Shown piece by piece: positions 16,659 to 24,961 of a stretch of 64,000 bases of DNA. Position numbers and translations under genes: made by a program. The DNA comes from Myxococcales bacterium. Lineage in GTDB: Bacteria; Myxococcota; Polyangia; Nannocystales; Nannocystaceae. Position 1 is the first letter of the stretch, and each line of letters opens with the position of its first letter. Below the pieces are notes generated by a model. That model did no database searches. It was not told where the DNA came from and saw only the letters and a list, made by a program, of their open reading frames with translations. The stretch lies in NCBI GenBank assembly GCA_016793465.1, contig JAEUJW010000040.1, positions 186,001 to 250,000 on the forward strand, read 5' to 3'.

Positions 16659-18281
16659 ATGAGCAAAGAATCCCGTCCCTGGAGCCGCCGCGTCCCCGCC
16701 GGCGTGCCCGGCCCGCGCGGCTGGGACACCATCGTCCTCGGCTCCGGCATGGGCGGCATGACCTGCGCCGCCCTGCTCGCCCGCCTCGGCCAGCGCGTGC
16801 TCGTGCTCGAGCAGCACTACGTGCCCGGCGGCTTCACCCACACGTTCCGCCGCGGCAAGGACTACCACTGGGACGTCGGCGTGCACGCCGTCGGCGAGGT
16901 CAGCGAGCGCAGCATGACCGGCCGCCTGCTCACCCACCTCACCGGCGGTCGCCTGCGCTGGACCACGCTCGGCCCGGTCTACGACTGTTTCGACTTCCCC
17001 GGCGGCATGCACCTCGAGTTCCCAGACAGCCCCCAAAAATTCCGCGAGAACCTGTGCGCCGCCTTCCCCGAGCGCACCGCGGAGATCGACGCCTACCTGC
17101 AGCGCGTCCGCGAGGTCTCCGGCGCCATGAAGCGCTACTACCTCGCGCGCATGTTCCCCACGCGCAGCGGCCAGCTCGCCGAGGCCCTGTTCGCCCGCCC
17201 CGCGCGCGAGGCCTTCGCCCAGCGCACCGCCGACGTGCTAGGCGAGATCACCGACGACCCCCACCTGCGCACCGTGCTGTGCGCCCAGTGGGGCTACCAC
17301 GGCTCCCCGCCGAGCCGCTCCTCGTTCGCGATCCAGGCCCTCGTCACCAAACACTTCCTGTACGGCGGCTACTACCCGGTCGGCGGCTCCGGCCGCATCG
17401 CCGTCGAACTCCTGCAAACGGTCGCCGACCACGGCGGCTGGACCCGCATCGCCGCCGACGTGCAGCAGATCCTCGTCGAGCACGGCGCCGCCGTCGGCGT
17501 GCGCCTGACCGACGGCGAAGAAATCCGCGCCCGCCGCATCGTCAGCGCCGCCGGTGCGCGCACCACCGTCGAGCGCCTGCTGCCCGCCGAGTTCAGCGCC
17601 CGCGCGTGGGTCGCCTCGATCCGCGACCTCCCGCCCGCGCCCGCCCACGTCTGCCTCTACCTCGGCTTCAAGGGCGACATCCGCAGCGCCGGCGCCGGCC
17701 CGGCCAACCGCTGGTTCTACAACACCTGGGACCACGAGGCCGACGCCTGGCACATCGAGCGCGCCCCGCACGACCCCATCCCCGAGGCGCCGGTCCTCTA
17801 CTGCAGCTTCCCCAGCTTAAAAGACCCCCAGCACGACCCCGGCCCCGAGCAGCGCCACACCGGCGAGGTCGTCACCTTCGTCCCCTGGGACCGCTTCGCC
17901 GGCTGGCTCGGCACCCGCTGGCAGAAGCGCGGCGGCGACTACAAGGACTTTAAAGATGCCCTGCAAGCCAGCCTGCTCGAGCAATTTTTATCAAAGATGC
18001 CGGGCCTGCGCGGCATGGTCGACCACGCCGAGCTCTCGACCCCGCTGTCCACCGACTACTTCGTGCGCCCGACCCGCGGATCGATCTACGGCCTCGAGCC
18101 GACCCCCGAGCGGTTCAACAACCCGCACCTGCGCCCGCGCTCCCCGGTCCCCAACCTCTTCCTCGCCGGCAGCGACGTCGCCACCGTCGGGGTCATCGGC
18201 GCCATGATGGGCGGCGTGCTCGCGGCCGCCTCCGCCGAACCCCGCCGCGCCTTCCAGCTGCTCCGCGGCCTGTCCCGCTGA
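16659..18281 (+). CDS. FAD-dependent oxidoreductase, CrtI/retinol-saturase-like
   Basis: A 540-residue flavoprotein. The dinucleotide-binding motif DTIVLGSGMGGMTCAALLARLGQRVLVLEQH is at about residues 22-52, followed by PGGFTHTFRRGKDYHWDVGVHAVGE, diagnostic of the carotenoid-isomerase/retinol 13,14-reductase branch. The C-terminal FAD motif PVPNLFLAGSDVATVGVIGAMMGG is at about 495-520. These enzymes reduce, isomerise or desaturate polyenes; the substrate cannot be read from sequence. No other carotenoid gene is adjacent, so it is probably not part of a crt cluster. Confidence 0.85.
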   Translation: MSKESRPWSRRVPAGVPGPRGWDTIVLGSGMGGMTCAALLARLGQRVLVLEQHYVPGGFTHTFRRGKDYHWDVGVHAVGEVSERSMTGRLLTHLTGGRLRWTTLGPVYDCFDFPGGMHLEFPDSPQKFRENLCAAFPERTAEIDAYLQRVREVSGAMKRYYLARMFPTRSGQLAEALFARPAREAFAQRTADVLGEITDDPHLRTVLCAQWGYHGSPPSRSSFAIQALVTKHFLYGGYYPVGGSGRIAVELLQTVADHGGWTRIAADVQQILVEHGAAVGVRLTDGEEIRARRIVSAAGARTTVERLLPAEFSARAWVASIRDLPPAPAHVCLYLGFKGDIRSAGAGPANRWFYNTWDHEADAWHIERAPHDPIPEAPVLYCSFPSLKDPQHDPGPEQRHTGEVVTFVPWDRFAGWLGTRWQKRGGDYKDFKDALQASLLEQFLSKMPGLRGMVDHAELSTPLSTDYFVRPTRGSIYGLEPTPERFNNPHLRPRSPVPNLFLAGSDVATVGVIGAMMGGVLAAASAEPRRAFQLLRGLSR

Positions 18282-18335
18282 CCCACGAGCCAGGCTCCGC
18301 CCTCGCAGCAAGCGCCGCGCTCGAGCCCGCCACTG

Positions 18336-18355
18336 CTGTCCCAAGGACCAGGCTC
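18336..18355. repeat. Copy of the CTGTCC/GGAC palindrome
   Basis: An intergenic, slightly degenerate copy (CTGTCCCAAGGACCAGGCTC) of the dispersed palindrome also seen at 12, 14400, 14436, 14517, 24317 and 24387. Confidence 0.4.
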
Positions 18356-18418
18356 CAGGATCCCGCCCGCCGACGCCGTAAATATGCGGACTTGCGAGCT
18401 CACGGGCAAAAAGGCGCG

Positions 18419-18449
18419 TTGACAGCCCCGTGGCCCGTCTGGCTATCTT
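18419..18449 (+). promoter_or_regulatory. Possible promoter of the caspase operon
   Basis: TTGACA at 18419-18424 and TATCTT at 18444-18449, separated by 19 bp, end nine bases before the ATG at 18458. The spacing is longer than ideal, so support is modest. Confidence 0.35.
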
Positions 18450-18457
18450 CGCCGGAC

Positions 18458-19423
18458 ATGCGCGTCATGTCGGTGGTAGGGGCCGCGCTCGCGGTCGGAG
18501 TGCTCCTCGGCAGCTGCAAGAAGAGCGGGACCAACAGCCCCGACTGCGACACCGAGATCCGCTACGACGCCCGCAAGGTGTCCGGGCGCATCGCCGCCGG
18601 CAAGTTCGGGGTCGAGACCGACACCTCGGTCGCCGCCGTCCGCGAGGTCGACTCCGCGGTCGAGCGCTACGTCTCGCGCTGGCGCACGCTCTGCATCGAC
18701 TACAAGAACGGCGCCATGACCCAGGGCGAGTACCGCGACGAGTCTCGCGCGCTGCGCGAGCGCATGGAGCGGCTCGAGGGGCTGCTCCTCGTCCTCGAGC
18801 ACGCGCCCGACGCCGCCTCCTACCAGAAGGCGCTGAAGGACGTGTACGTCGCCATGGTCCCGCCCGAGAAGGCCGTCGACCTCCGCCTCGAGTTCGGCGC
18901 CATGGCCCAGAAGCCGGGCGAGCAGAGCTACACCGCCGTGCCCGTCGGCGGCGCGATCGCCACCGGCACCAACGTCTACTTCGACCTGAAGACCAGCGAG
19001 CAGGCCCACATCTACATCTACCAGGAGACGCCGGCGGGCAAGATCAACGTGATGTTCCCGCACCCGCAGATGCCCATGGCCAACCCGCTGCCCGCGGGCC
19101 AAACCCTGAGGATCCCGCCGTCGCCCGGCTACTTCACGCTCGAGGCCGAGGGCGTGGGCAGCGAGCAGGTGCACATCGTCGCCTCGCTCGAGCCGCTGAC
19201 CCGCCTCGAGACGTCGATGAGCAAGCAGCAGCCGACCGCCGCCGAGCTCGCGTGCGGCGCCCGCGACCTCTCGTATAACCCCGGCACCCAGTGCGACGAG
19301 CCCCAGGCCCGCACGTTCGGCCTCGCCCAGCCCGGGAACGCACCGGGTGTGTCGATGACCGCGGCCAACACCGCGGGCGCCCGCAGCATCCACCAGATCT
19401 TCACGTTCAACCACACGCCGTGA
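18458..19423 (+). CDS. DUF4384-type lipoprotein
   Basis: A 321-residue lipoprotein (MRVMSVVGAALAVGVLLGSC, Cys20). Residues about 25-150 are helical; residues about 165-250 resemble the DUF4384 domain (GTNVYFDLKTSEQAHIYIYQETPAGKINVMFPHP...; then LPAGQTLRIPP), a beta-sandwich domain that is often fused to or encoded next to caspase-like peptidases. The C-terminal 60 residues (LACGARDLSYNPGTQCDE) include a Cys pair. It is the first gene of a three-gene operon, 9 bp before the next gene, with the WD40-caspase as the third, so it is likely a partner or sensor of the caspase in the envelope. Confidence 0.75.
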   Translation: MRVMSVVGAALAVGVLLGSCKKSGTNSPDCDTEIRYDARKVSGRIAAGKFGVETDTSVAAVREVDSAVERYVSRWRTLCIDYKNGAMTQGEYRDESRALRERMERLEGLLLVLEHAPDAASYQKALKDVYVAMVPPEKAVDLRLEFGAMAQKPGEQSYTAVPVGGAIATGTNVYFDLKTSEQAHIYIYQETPAGKINVMFPHPQMPMANPLPAGQTLRIPPSPGYFTLEAEGVGSEQVHIVASLEPLTRLETSMSKQQPTAAELACGARDLSYNPGTQCDEPQARTFGLAQPGNAPGVSMTAANTAGARSIHQIFTFNHTP

Positions 19424-19432
19424 GCTGATAGG

Positions 19433-20842
19433 ATGTTGTTGATGGGTGTATCGCGCCGGGTCGCCGGTTGGACTGGTGGCGTCGCGTTGTTCGCCGCGCT
19501 CACCGCGGCGTGGCCGGCCCTCGCCGGTCCGCCGTGGGCCAACGACAACAACAGCTTCCCCACCTCGTTCCTGCGGGAGAGCGACCTGCCGATGCCCGCC
19601 GGCGGCAACGAGTCGCTGCAGGCCGGCTGCACCGGCAGCGCCGCCAGGTACGGCTGCACCTTCGAGGGCAAGAAGCTGTGGCTCGCCAGGGACCCCAACC
19701 ACGCCGTCGGTCAGGTCCACGACATCCGCTGGGTGTTCCCCGACGCCGCCTCGGCCCAGCGCTACCTCGCCGAGTCGTCCCGCGAGCTGTCCGAGAACAT
19801 GAAGCCGGTGTCCCAGCCGCCCGCGGTCGGCTCCGACTCGCAGCTGTGGTCGGCCACCAACTCGATGTTCGGCATGAACGTGTTCATGTACAACCTCGTT
19901 TTCCGCGTCGACAACGTGGTCGTCAAGCTGTTCCTCGCGCAAGGCGGCGGCGACGCCAAGGTCCTCACCCCGCTGATGATCGGCGCGCTCGGCCAGAAAG
20001 CCGCGGACCGCATCCGCTCCGCCGAGTCGTCGTCCGCCCCGCCGGTCGCCGCCCCGCCGGTCGCCGCCAACCCGCCGCCGAGCGAGCCGACACCGATCGC
20101 CGCGCCCGAGCCCACGCCGCCCGCGCCCGCGCCCCCGGACCCGCCCGCGCCCGCACAGGCGCCAGCGCCGACCCCCGAACCCGAGCCCGCCCGCCCCCGC
20201 GGCCGCCTCGCCGAGGAGGTCCGCGAGTACTGGCGCCGCGGCGTGCGTGACCCGTACTTCTTCATCGGCGGCGACTACAGCCGCTCGCTCGGCACCTACA
20301 AGCTGGCCGGCGGCCTCCCGCTGCGCGAGAAGAACGCCTTCGACATCTCGCTCGGCGCCCTCGTCCACCCGCGCGTCTACTTTCAGGTCATGTTCCACCG
20401 CGAGGTCTGGCAGGTCCCCGCCGTCGAGGAGCTGCTGGTCCGCCGCCTCGAGTTCATCTACGGCCTCGACCTGCTGGCCCTGCCGCCGACCTGGCGCGTG
20501 CGCCCGGCCCTGCTCGGCCTGGTCGGCTTCGGCCTCGGCTTCGGCCGCGTCGACTCGCTCGCCGGCAGCGGCATGACCGACCCCTTGAACCCCGTGCCCG
20601 CGCCCACCGTCACCGAAGGCCGCGCGCTCGGCGTCGGCGGCATCGTCGGCGGCGAGTTCGCGATCCACTTCCGCGTCGCCAAAAAATTCGAGCTCGCCCC
20701 GTTCGCGGGGATCACGGTGCCCGCCTACACCTACACCAAGGACTTCCCGGCCGGCGACCGCCGCATCGACGGCGAACGCGGCTTCGGCCGCGCCCCGCGC
20801 TGGCACGTCGGCCTCAAGATCGGCTTCGGAGGCCGCGGATAA
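19433..20842 (+). CDS. Outer-membrane-barrel-like protein of the caspase operon
   Basis: A 469-residue exported protein with signal peptide (to about residue 32, ALAGPPW). Residues 33-190 form an unknown N-terminal domain; about 195-255 is a Pro/Ala-rich linker (the spacer typical of envelope-spanning proteins); about 260-469 looks like an eight-strand type barrel, with alternating strands such as DPYFFIGGDYSRSLG, AFDISLGALVHPRVYFQVMF, ALLGLVGFGLGFG, and a last strand WHVGLKIGFGGRG. Either ATG at 19433 or 19442 could start it. It lies between the DUF4384 lipoprotein and the caspase (gaps of 9 and 5 bp), which suggests a joint complex. Confidence 0.7.
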   Translation: MLLMGVSRRVAGWTGGVALFAALTAAWPALAGPPWANDNNSFPTSFLRESDLPMPAGGNESLQAGCTGSAARYGCTFEGKKLWLARDPNHAVGQVHDIRWVFPDAASAQRYLAESSRELSENMKPVSQPPAVGSDSQLWSATNSMFGMNVFMYNLVFRVDNVVVKLFLAQGGGDAKVLTPLMIGALGQKAADRIRSAESSSAPPVAAPPVAANPPPSEPTPIAAPEPTPPAPAPPDPPAPAQAPAPTPEPEPARPRGRLAEEVREYWRRGVRDPYFFIGGDYSRSLGTYKLAGGLPLREKNAFDISLGALVHPRVYFQVMFHREVWQVPAVEELLVRRLEFIYGLDLLALPPTWRVRPALLGLVGFGLGFGRVDSLAGSGMTDPLNPVPAPTVTEGRALGVGGIVGGEFAIHFRVAKKFELAPFAGITVPAYTYTKDFPAGDRRIDGERGFGRAPRWHVGLKIGFGGRG

Positions 20843-20847
20843 CCTCG

Positions 20848-23800
20848 ATGCATCGCCTCGGCGTCCTCGCCCTGTCCACCGCCCTCCTCCTCGGCTGCAA
20901 GCGCAAGGACGTCGACCTCACCGAGCCCGACGCCCCGCCCGACACCGGCGGCCCCACGCCCGAGCTCGTGGTCCAGGCCGGCGCGCACCACTACCTCAGC
21001 GACCTCGAGTTCTCGCCCGACGGCCGCTTCCTCGCCCTCACCAGCTTCGACGGACTGCTGAAGGTCATCGACGTCCGCACCGGCAAGGAGTGGCGGTCCT
21101 ACAGCGGCGCGAGCGGCCTGCTGCATGTGGTCGCCTGGAGCCCCGACGGCCGCCGCATCGCCGCCGGCGGCCAGGACCGGACCGTGCACGTGTGGGACGT
21201 CGCCACCGGCGCGGAGATCGCCAGCCTCACCGGTCACACCGGGCAGATCGGCAGCCTCGAGTTCTCGCCCGACGGCCGCCACCTCGCCAGCGCCTCGAGC
21301 CTGTTCGACCTCGCCGTCGCCGTCTGGGACGTCGAGCAGAAGCAGCTGCGCCAGGCCCTGCAGCACACCGCCGCGGTCCGCGACCTGGCCTGGTCGCGCG
21401 ACGGCAAGACCCTCGTCACCGCCACCAGCGAGGTCGCGGTGTGGAACACCGAGTCCGGCGGACGCCTCGGCGCCATCGCCGTCGACCCCGACGGCGCCGG
21501 CCGCCGCTCGCTGCGCTTCAGCCCCGACGGCACGATGCTGGCGATCGACGGCAAGGGCGACGTCGTCCACCTCTACGACACCGGCCTGTGGGGAGAGATC
21601 AACCAGCACCCCGGCGGCTCGCTGCTCGGCTGGCTCGGCGCCGACCTCGTGGTCCACACCGGCAGCGCCGTCGCCCGCCTCGACCCGCGCAGCGGCCAGC
21701 GCCGCGGCGGCTTCAGCGGCGACGCGTCGCTCCGCAAGGCCGAGTTCACGCTCGACGGCCGCCTGCTCGCCAACCTCGACAAGATGCAGGCCGACATCCA
21801 CGACGGCAGCAGCGGCGCCCGCGTGCGCACCGTCGAGAGCGCCATGTGGCGGCAGATCCACGGCGTGTTCGGCAACATGCAGAAGCTGCTGCAGGTCGCC
21901 TGGAGCCCGACCGCCCCGGTGATCGCGATGGCCGGATTCGACGGCGCCCTCCGCGTGGTCGACCTGCGCCGCGGCGCCTCGCCGCGCTCGGTCCAGGTCT
22001 CGAAGCGCCTCGACCTCCAGGGCGACGAGGCGCTGATGTTCGGGGTGGAGCGCGCCCGCATCGACCCGATCGGCGGCATCACCTTCTCCAACGACGGCCA
22101 GCAGATCCTCACCCGCGACGGCGACGGCGTGTCGCTGTGGGACACCCGCACGCTCGCGCTCGTGCGCCGCTTCGACGTCGCCGGCCCGCTCGCCGAGGCC
22201 TTCGCGCCCGACGGCAAGACCCTCGCCGTCGCCTCCTACCCCGCCGACGTCAGCGTCTACGACCTGACCACCGGCGACCTCGTCCGCAAGCACGAGCGCC
22301 CCGGCGTCGGCCTCGAGTGCGACAAGAGCTCGGGCATGCAGACCTACGCCAGGGCGATCACCATCGCCGGGCTCGGCTGGTCGGGCGACGGCAGCAAGTT
22401 CGAGATCGCCTACCACGAGAGCGCGGCGTTCGTCGAAGTCGACGCCCGCACGTTCGAGCCCACGCGCGGCGGCTGCGCCCACCGCAACCCCGTCAACGCC
22501 GTCGCCTGGTCCGACAAGCGCGACCGCATGGCCGTCGGCGCCGGCTTCCACATGGTCGGCCAGTACAGCGGCGAGCACAACTACAGCGACAACGACGTCC
22601 GCGTGTTCGACATGACCAGCGGCAAGCCGCTGTACAACCTCGCCGGCCACAAGCTCGCCGTGTTCGCCGCCGACTTCAGCCCCGACGGCGGCCTGCTGGC
22701 CACCGCCAGCGCCGACCGCACCGCGCGCCTGTGGGACACCGCCTCCGGCAAGGAGGTCGCCACCCTCGCCGGCCACGGCGCCGAGGTCGACGCCGTCGCC
22801 TTCAGCCACGACAACAAGTTCCTCGCCACCGCCAGCTACGACCTCTCGGTCAAGATCTGGGACGTCGCCGCGCGCAAGGAGGTCGCCACGATCGTGACGA
22901 TCGGCCCCGACGGCCACGTGATCGCCACGCCCGACAACTACTACACGGCCTCGCGCGCCGGCTTCGAGTCGGTGTCGTTCCGCCTCGGCGACGGCGTCGT
23001 CCCGGTCGAGCTGTTCGACCTCCGCCTCAACCGCCCCGACCTCGTGCTCGCCCGCTTCGGCTACGCCCCGCCCGACCTGCTCGCCCTCTACGAGAAGGCC
23101 CACGTCAAACGCCTGAAGAAGATGGGCCTCGACGAGTCCGCCCTGCGCCCCGAGTACCACCTGCCGACGCTCCGCCTCGGCGACGACCTCCCCGTCAGCA
23201 CCCCCGATCGCCGCGTGCGCCTGCAGGTCACCGCGGAGGACACCCGCTACATGCTCGACCGCCTGCAGGTCTACGTCAACGACGTGCCGATCCACGGCAC
23301 CGCCGGCATCGACCTGCGCGCTGAAAAGACCCGCCGCCACGCCCGCGACCTCGAGGTCGACCTGCTCCCCGGCCGCAACAAGATCCAGGTCGCCGTGCTC
23401 AACAGCGCCGGCACCGAGTCTCTCAAACAGACCGTCGAGGTCGTCTCGACCGCGAGCGCCGCCCCCGCCGACCTCGTCGTCGTCGCCGTCGGCGTCTCGA
23501 AGTACGCCGACGTCCGCCTCAATCTGAAATACGCCGCCAAGGACGCCCGCGACATCGCCGAATTATTTAAGACCCGCGGCCAGCGCTTCAAGACCATCGA
23601 CACCGTGCAGATCCTCGACGGCGAGGCCCGCCGCGAGACGATCCTGGCCGCCCGCGAGCGCCTCGCCGCCACCAGCATCGACGACCAGGTCGTGGTGTTC
23701 GTCGCCGGCCACGGCATGCTCGACCAGAACCTCGACTACTACTTCGTCACCCACGACTTCGACCGCGACAAGCCCCCGCGCCGCGGCCTGTCCTACGATC

Positions 23801-24291
23801 AGCTGGAGAGCCTGCTCGACGGCATCCCCGCCCGCCGCAAGCTCATGCTCATGGACACCTGCCACTCCGGCGAGGTCGACGAGGACGCCGTGCGCGCCCC
23901 GCCGCCGCTGCCCGGCTCCCCCGAGGTCAAGGTCGTCACCTCCGGCTTTCGCACCTTCAGCTACGGCGGCGCCGTCCAGAGCCCCGACCGCTCCGCCGAG
24001 CTGCTCGGCCAGCTGTTCGCCGACCTCCGCCGCGGCTCCGGCGCGGCCGTCATCTCCTCGGCCGGCGGCGCCGAGTTCGCCCTCGAGTCCGCCCGCTGGC
24101 AAAACGGCGTGTTCACCTACAGCCTCCTCCAGGGCCTCGTCACCGGCGCCGCCGACCACGACCGCGACGGCACCATCCGCGTGTCCGAGCTCCGCGACTA
24201 CGTCGTCGGCGAGGTCCAGCGCCTCACCCGCGGCGCCCAGACCCCGACCTCCCGCCGCGAGAACCTCGAGTTCGACTTCCCGGTGCTCTGA
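20848..24291 (+). CDS. Lipoprotein with WD40 propeller and caspase domain
   Basis: A 1147-residue protein. A lipobox (LLLGC, Cys17) predicts export and lipid anchoring. WD40 repeats fill about residues 40-690 (SPDGRFLALTS, SPDGRRIAAGGQDRTVHVWD, FSPDGGLLATASADRTARLWD, DNKFLATASYDLSVKIWD), probably two propellers. After a beta-domain (about 785-870), a caspase-type peptidase C14 domain covers about 870-1140 (VVVAVGVSKYADV). The dyad is present: His in FVAGHGMLD (about 954) and Cys in MDTCHSGE (about 1005). A canonical EF-hand loop DHDRDGTIRVSE follows (about 1103), hinting at Ca2+ control. Most bacterial caspase homologues are cytoplasmic, so a lipid-anchored exported one is unusual. Third gene of a tight operon. 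Confidence 0.88.
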   Translation: MHRLGVLALSTALLLGCKRKDVDLTEPDAPPDTGGPTPELVVQAGAHHYLSDLEFSPDGRFLALTSFDGLLKVIDVRTGKEWRSYSGASGLLHVVAWSPDGRRIAAGGQDRTVHVWDVATGAEIASLTGHTGQIGSLEFSPDGRHLASASSLFDLAVAVWDVEQKQLRQALQHTAAVRDLAWSRDGKTLVTATSEVAVWNTESGGRLGAIAVDPDGAGRRSLRFSPDGTMLAIDGKGDVVHLYDTGLWGEINQHPGGSLLGWLGADLVVHTGSAVARLDPRSGQRRGGFSGDASLRKAEFTLDGRLLANLDKMQADIHDGSSGARVRTVESAMWRQIHGVFGNMQKLLQVAWSPTAPVIAMAGFDGALRVVDLRRGASPRSVQVSKRLDLQGDEALMFGVERARIDPIGGITFSNDGQQILTRDGDGVSLWDTRTLALVRRFDVAGPLAEAFAPDGKTLAVASYPADVSVYDLTTGDLVRKHERPGVGLECDKSSGMQTYARAITIAGLGWSGDGSKFEIAYHESAAFVEVDARTFEPTRGGCAHRNPVNAVAWSDKRDRMAVGAGFHMVGQYSGEHNYSDNDVRVFDMTSGKPLYNLAGHKLAVFAADFSPDGGLLATASADRTARLWDTASGKEVATLAGHGAEVDAVAFSHDNKFLATASYDLSVKIWDVAARKEVATIVTIGPDGHVIATPDNYYTASRAGFESVSFRLGDGVVPVELFDLRLNRPDLVLARFGYAPPDLLALYEKAHVKRLKKMGLDESALRPEYHLPTLRLGDDLPVSTPDRRVRLQVTAEDTRYMLDRLQVYVNDVPIHGTAGIDLRAEKTRRHARDLEVDLLPGRNKIQVAVLNSAGTESLKQTVEVVSTASAAPADLVVVAVGVSKYADVRLNLKYAAKDARDIAELFKTRGQRFKTIDTVQILDGEARRETILAARERLAATSIDDQVVVFVAGHGMLDQNLDYYFVTHDFDRDKPPRRGLSYDQLESLLDGIPARRKLMLMDTCHSGEVDEDAVRAPPPLPGSPEVKVVTSGFRTFSYGGAVQSPDRSAELLGQLFADLRRGSGAAVISSAGGAEFALESARWQNGVFTYSLLQGLVTGAADHDRDGTIRVSELRDYVVGEVQRLTRGAQTPTSRRENLEFDFPVL

Positions 24292-24316
24292 CGACAACAT
24301 CGAAATTTTAGTAGTA

Positions 24317-24405
24317 CTGCCCCGAAGGACAGGCTGCATATTCGTCCGTCACCGCGCCAACTCGAGCAATAATCAAACTATTAAAATGTCCCGAAGGACA
24401 TGCTC
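24317..24405. repeat. Pair of CTGYCC..GGACA palindromes after the caspase gene
   Basis: Two copies of the dispersed palindrome: 24317-24335 (CTGCCCCGAAGGACAGGCT) and 24387-24405 (TGTCCCGAAGGACATGCTC). Between them is unusually A/T-rich DNA (24369-24386). The second copy ends inside the stop region of the ankyrin remnant. Confidence 0.55.
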
Positions 24406-24514
24406 ACGTCGCCACCGCGACATGGGCTGCCAGCAGCTCGACCGCCCCCGCGTGCCCGGCCCGCCGCGCCTCGTGCATCGGCGTGTTCCCCCACCTGTCG
24501 ACGGCATGAGGATC
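24404..24514 (-). pseudogene. C-terminal fragment of an ankyrin-repeat protein
   Basis: On the minus strand the frame ending at the TGA at 24404 reads DPHAVDRWGNTPMHEARRAG and then HAGAVELLAAHVAVAT. This is one ankyrin repeat plus a short tail (consensus: DxxGxTPLHxAxxxGHxxxVxLLL). The match begins abruptly at 24514 and the frame meets a stop immediately upstream, so the 5' part of the gene is gone. It abuts the truncated barrel gene at the same point. Confidence 0.6.
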
Positions 24515-24890
24515 CTACCTGGCCGGCGCCCCGCTCGCGCAGTGGGCCAACGGCATGGTCTCGGTCCGCTGGCACATCCTCGGCGACAGGCACAAGCGGG
24601 GCATGGCCGTGCGCCCCGAGTTCTTCTGGGACCGCAACGGCCGCATCTTCGGCTCGCCCGACCGCGACAACTGGATGTTCGCCGGCACCTTCACCAACGA
24701 CCTGCGGTTCTTCGACGCCCTGCTGCTCCGCGTCGAGTACCGCTTCGACCACTCCACCGCCCCGTCCGGGTGCTTTTACCGCGGCGCCGCCGACACCGAC
24801 ACCAGCCCCGGCCTCGCCGCCGACCAGCACACGATCATTCTTAATCTGAGCGGCTACTTCGAACGCCGCCTGCCGCGCTGGCGCGACTGA
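24510..24890 (+). pseudogene. C-terminal fragment of a porin-like outer-membrane barrel
   Basis: The frame opens after a TGA at 24507 and reads SYLAGAPLAQWANGMVSVRW and onward to YFERRLPRWRD. Amphipathic strands (MAVRPEFFWDRNG; LLLRVEYRFDHST; HTIILNLSGYFE) resemble the last strands of an OmpL/BBP2-type porin with a final strand near the C-terminus. No start codon or signal peptide is present before the homologous part, so the 5' end was lost at about 24514, the same place where the ankyrin gene is cut. Confidence 0.55.
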
Positions 24891-24961
24891 TCGCGCGCGG
24901 CCGTCCAGCCGCCTGAATTCGCGCGTAGGGGGACCTCCCCGCCTCGTGTTAGCGTAGTTCC

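Noticed and set aside
10969..23340. Several very long minus-strand open frames (10969-13188, 15080-16450, 18443-20806, 20731-23340)
   Set aside because: All are antisense shadows of recognised plus-strand genes (OPT, VKOR, caspase operon); none shows family motifs.
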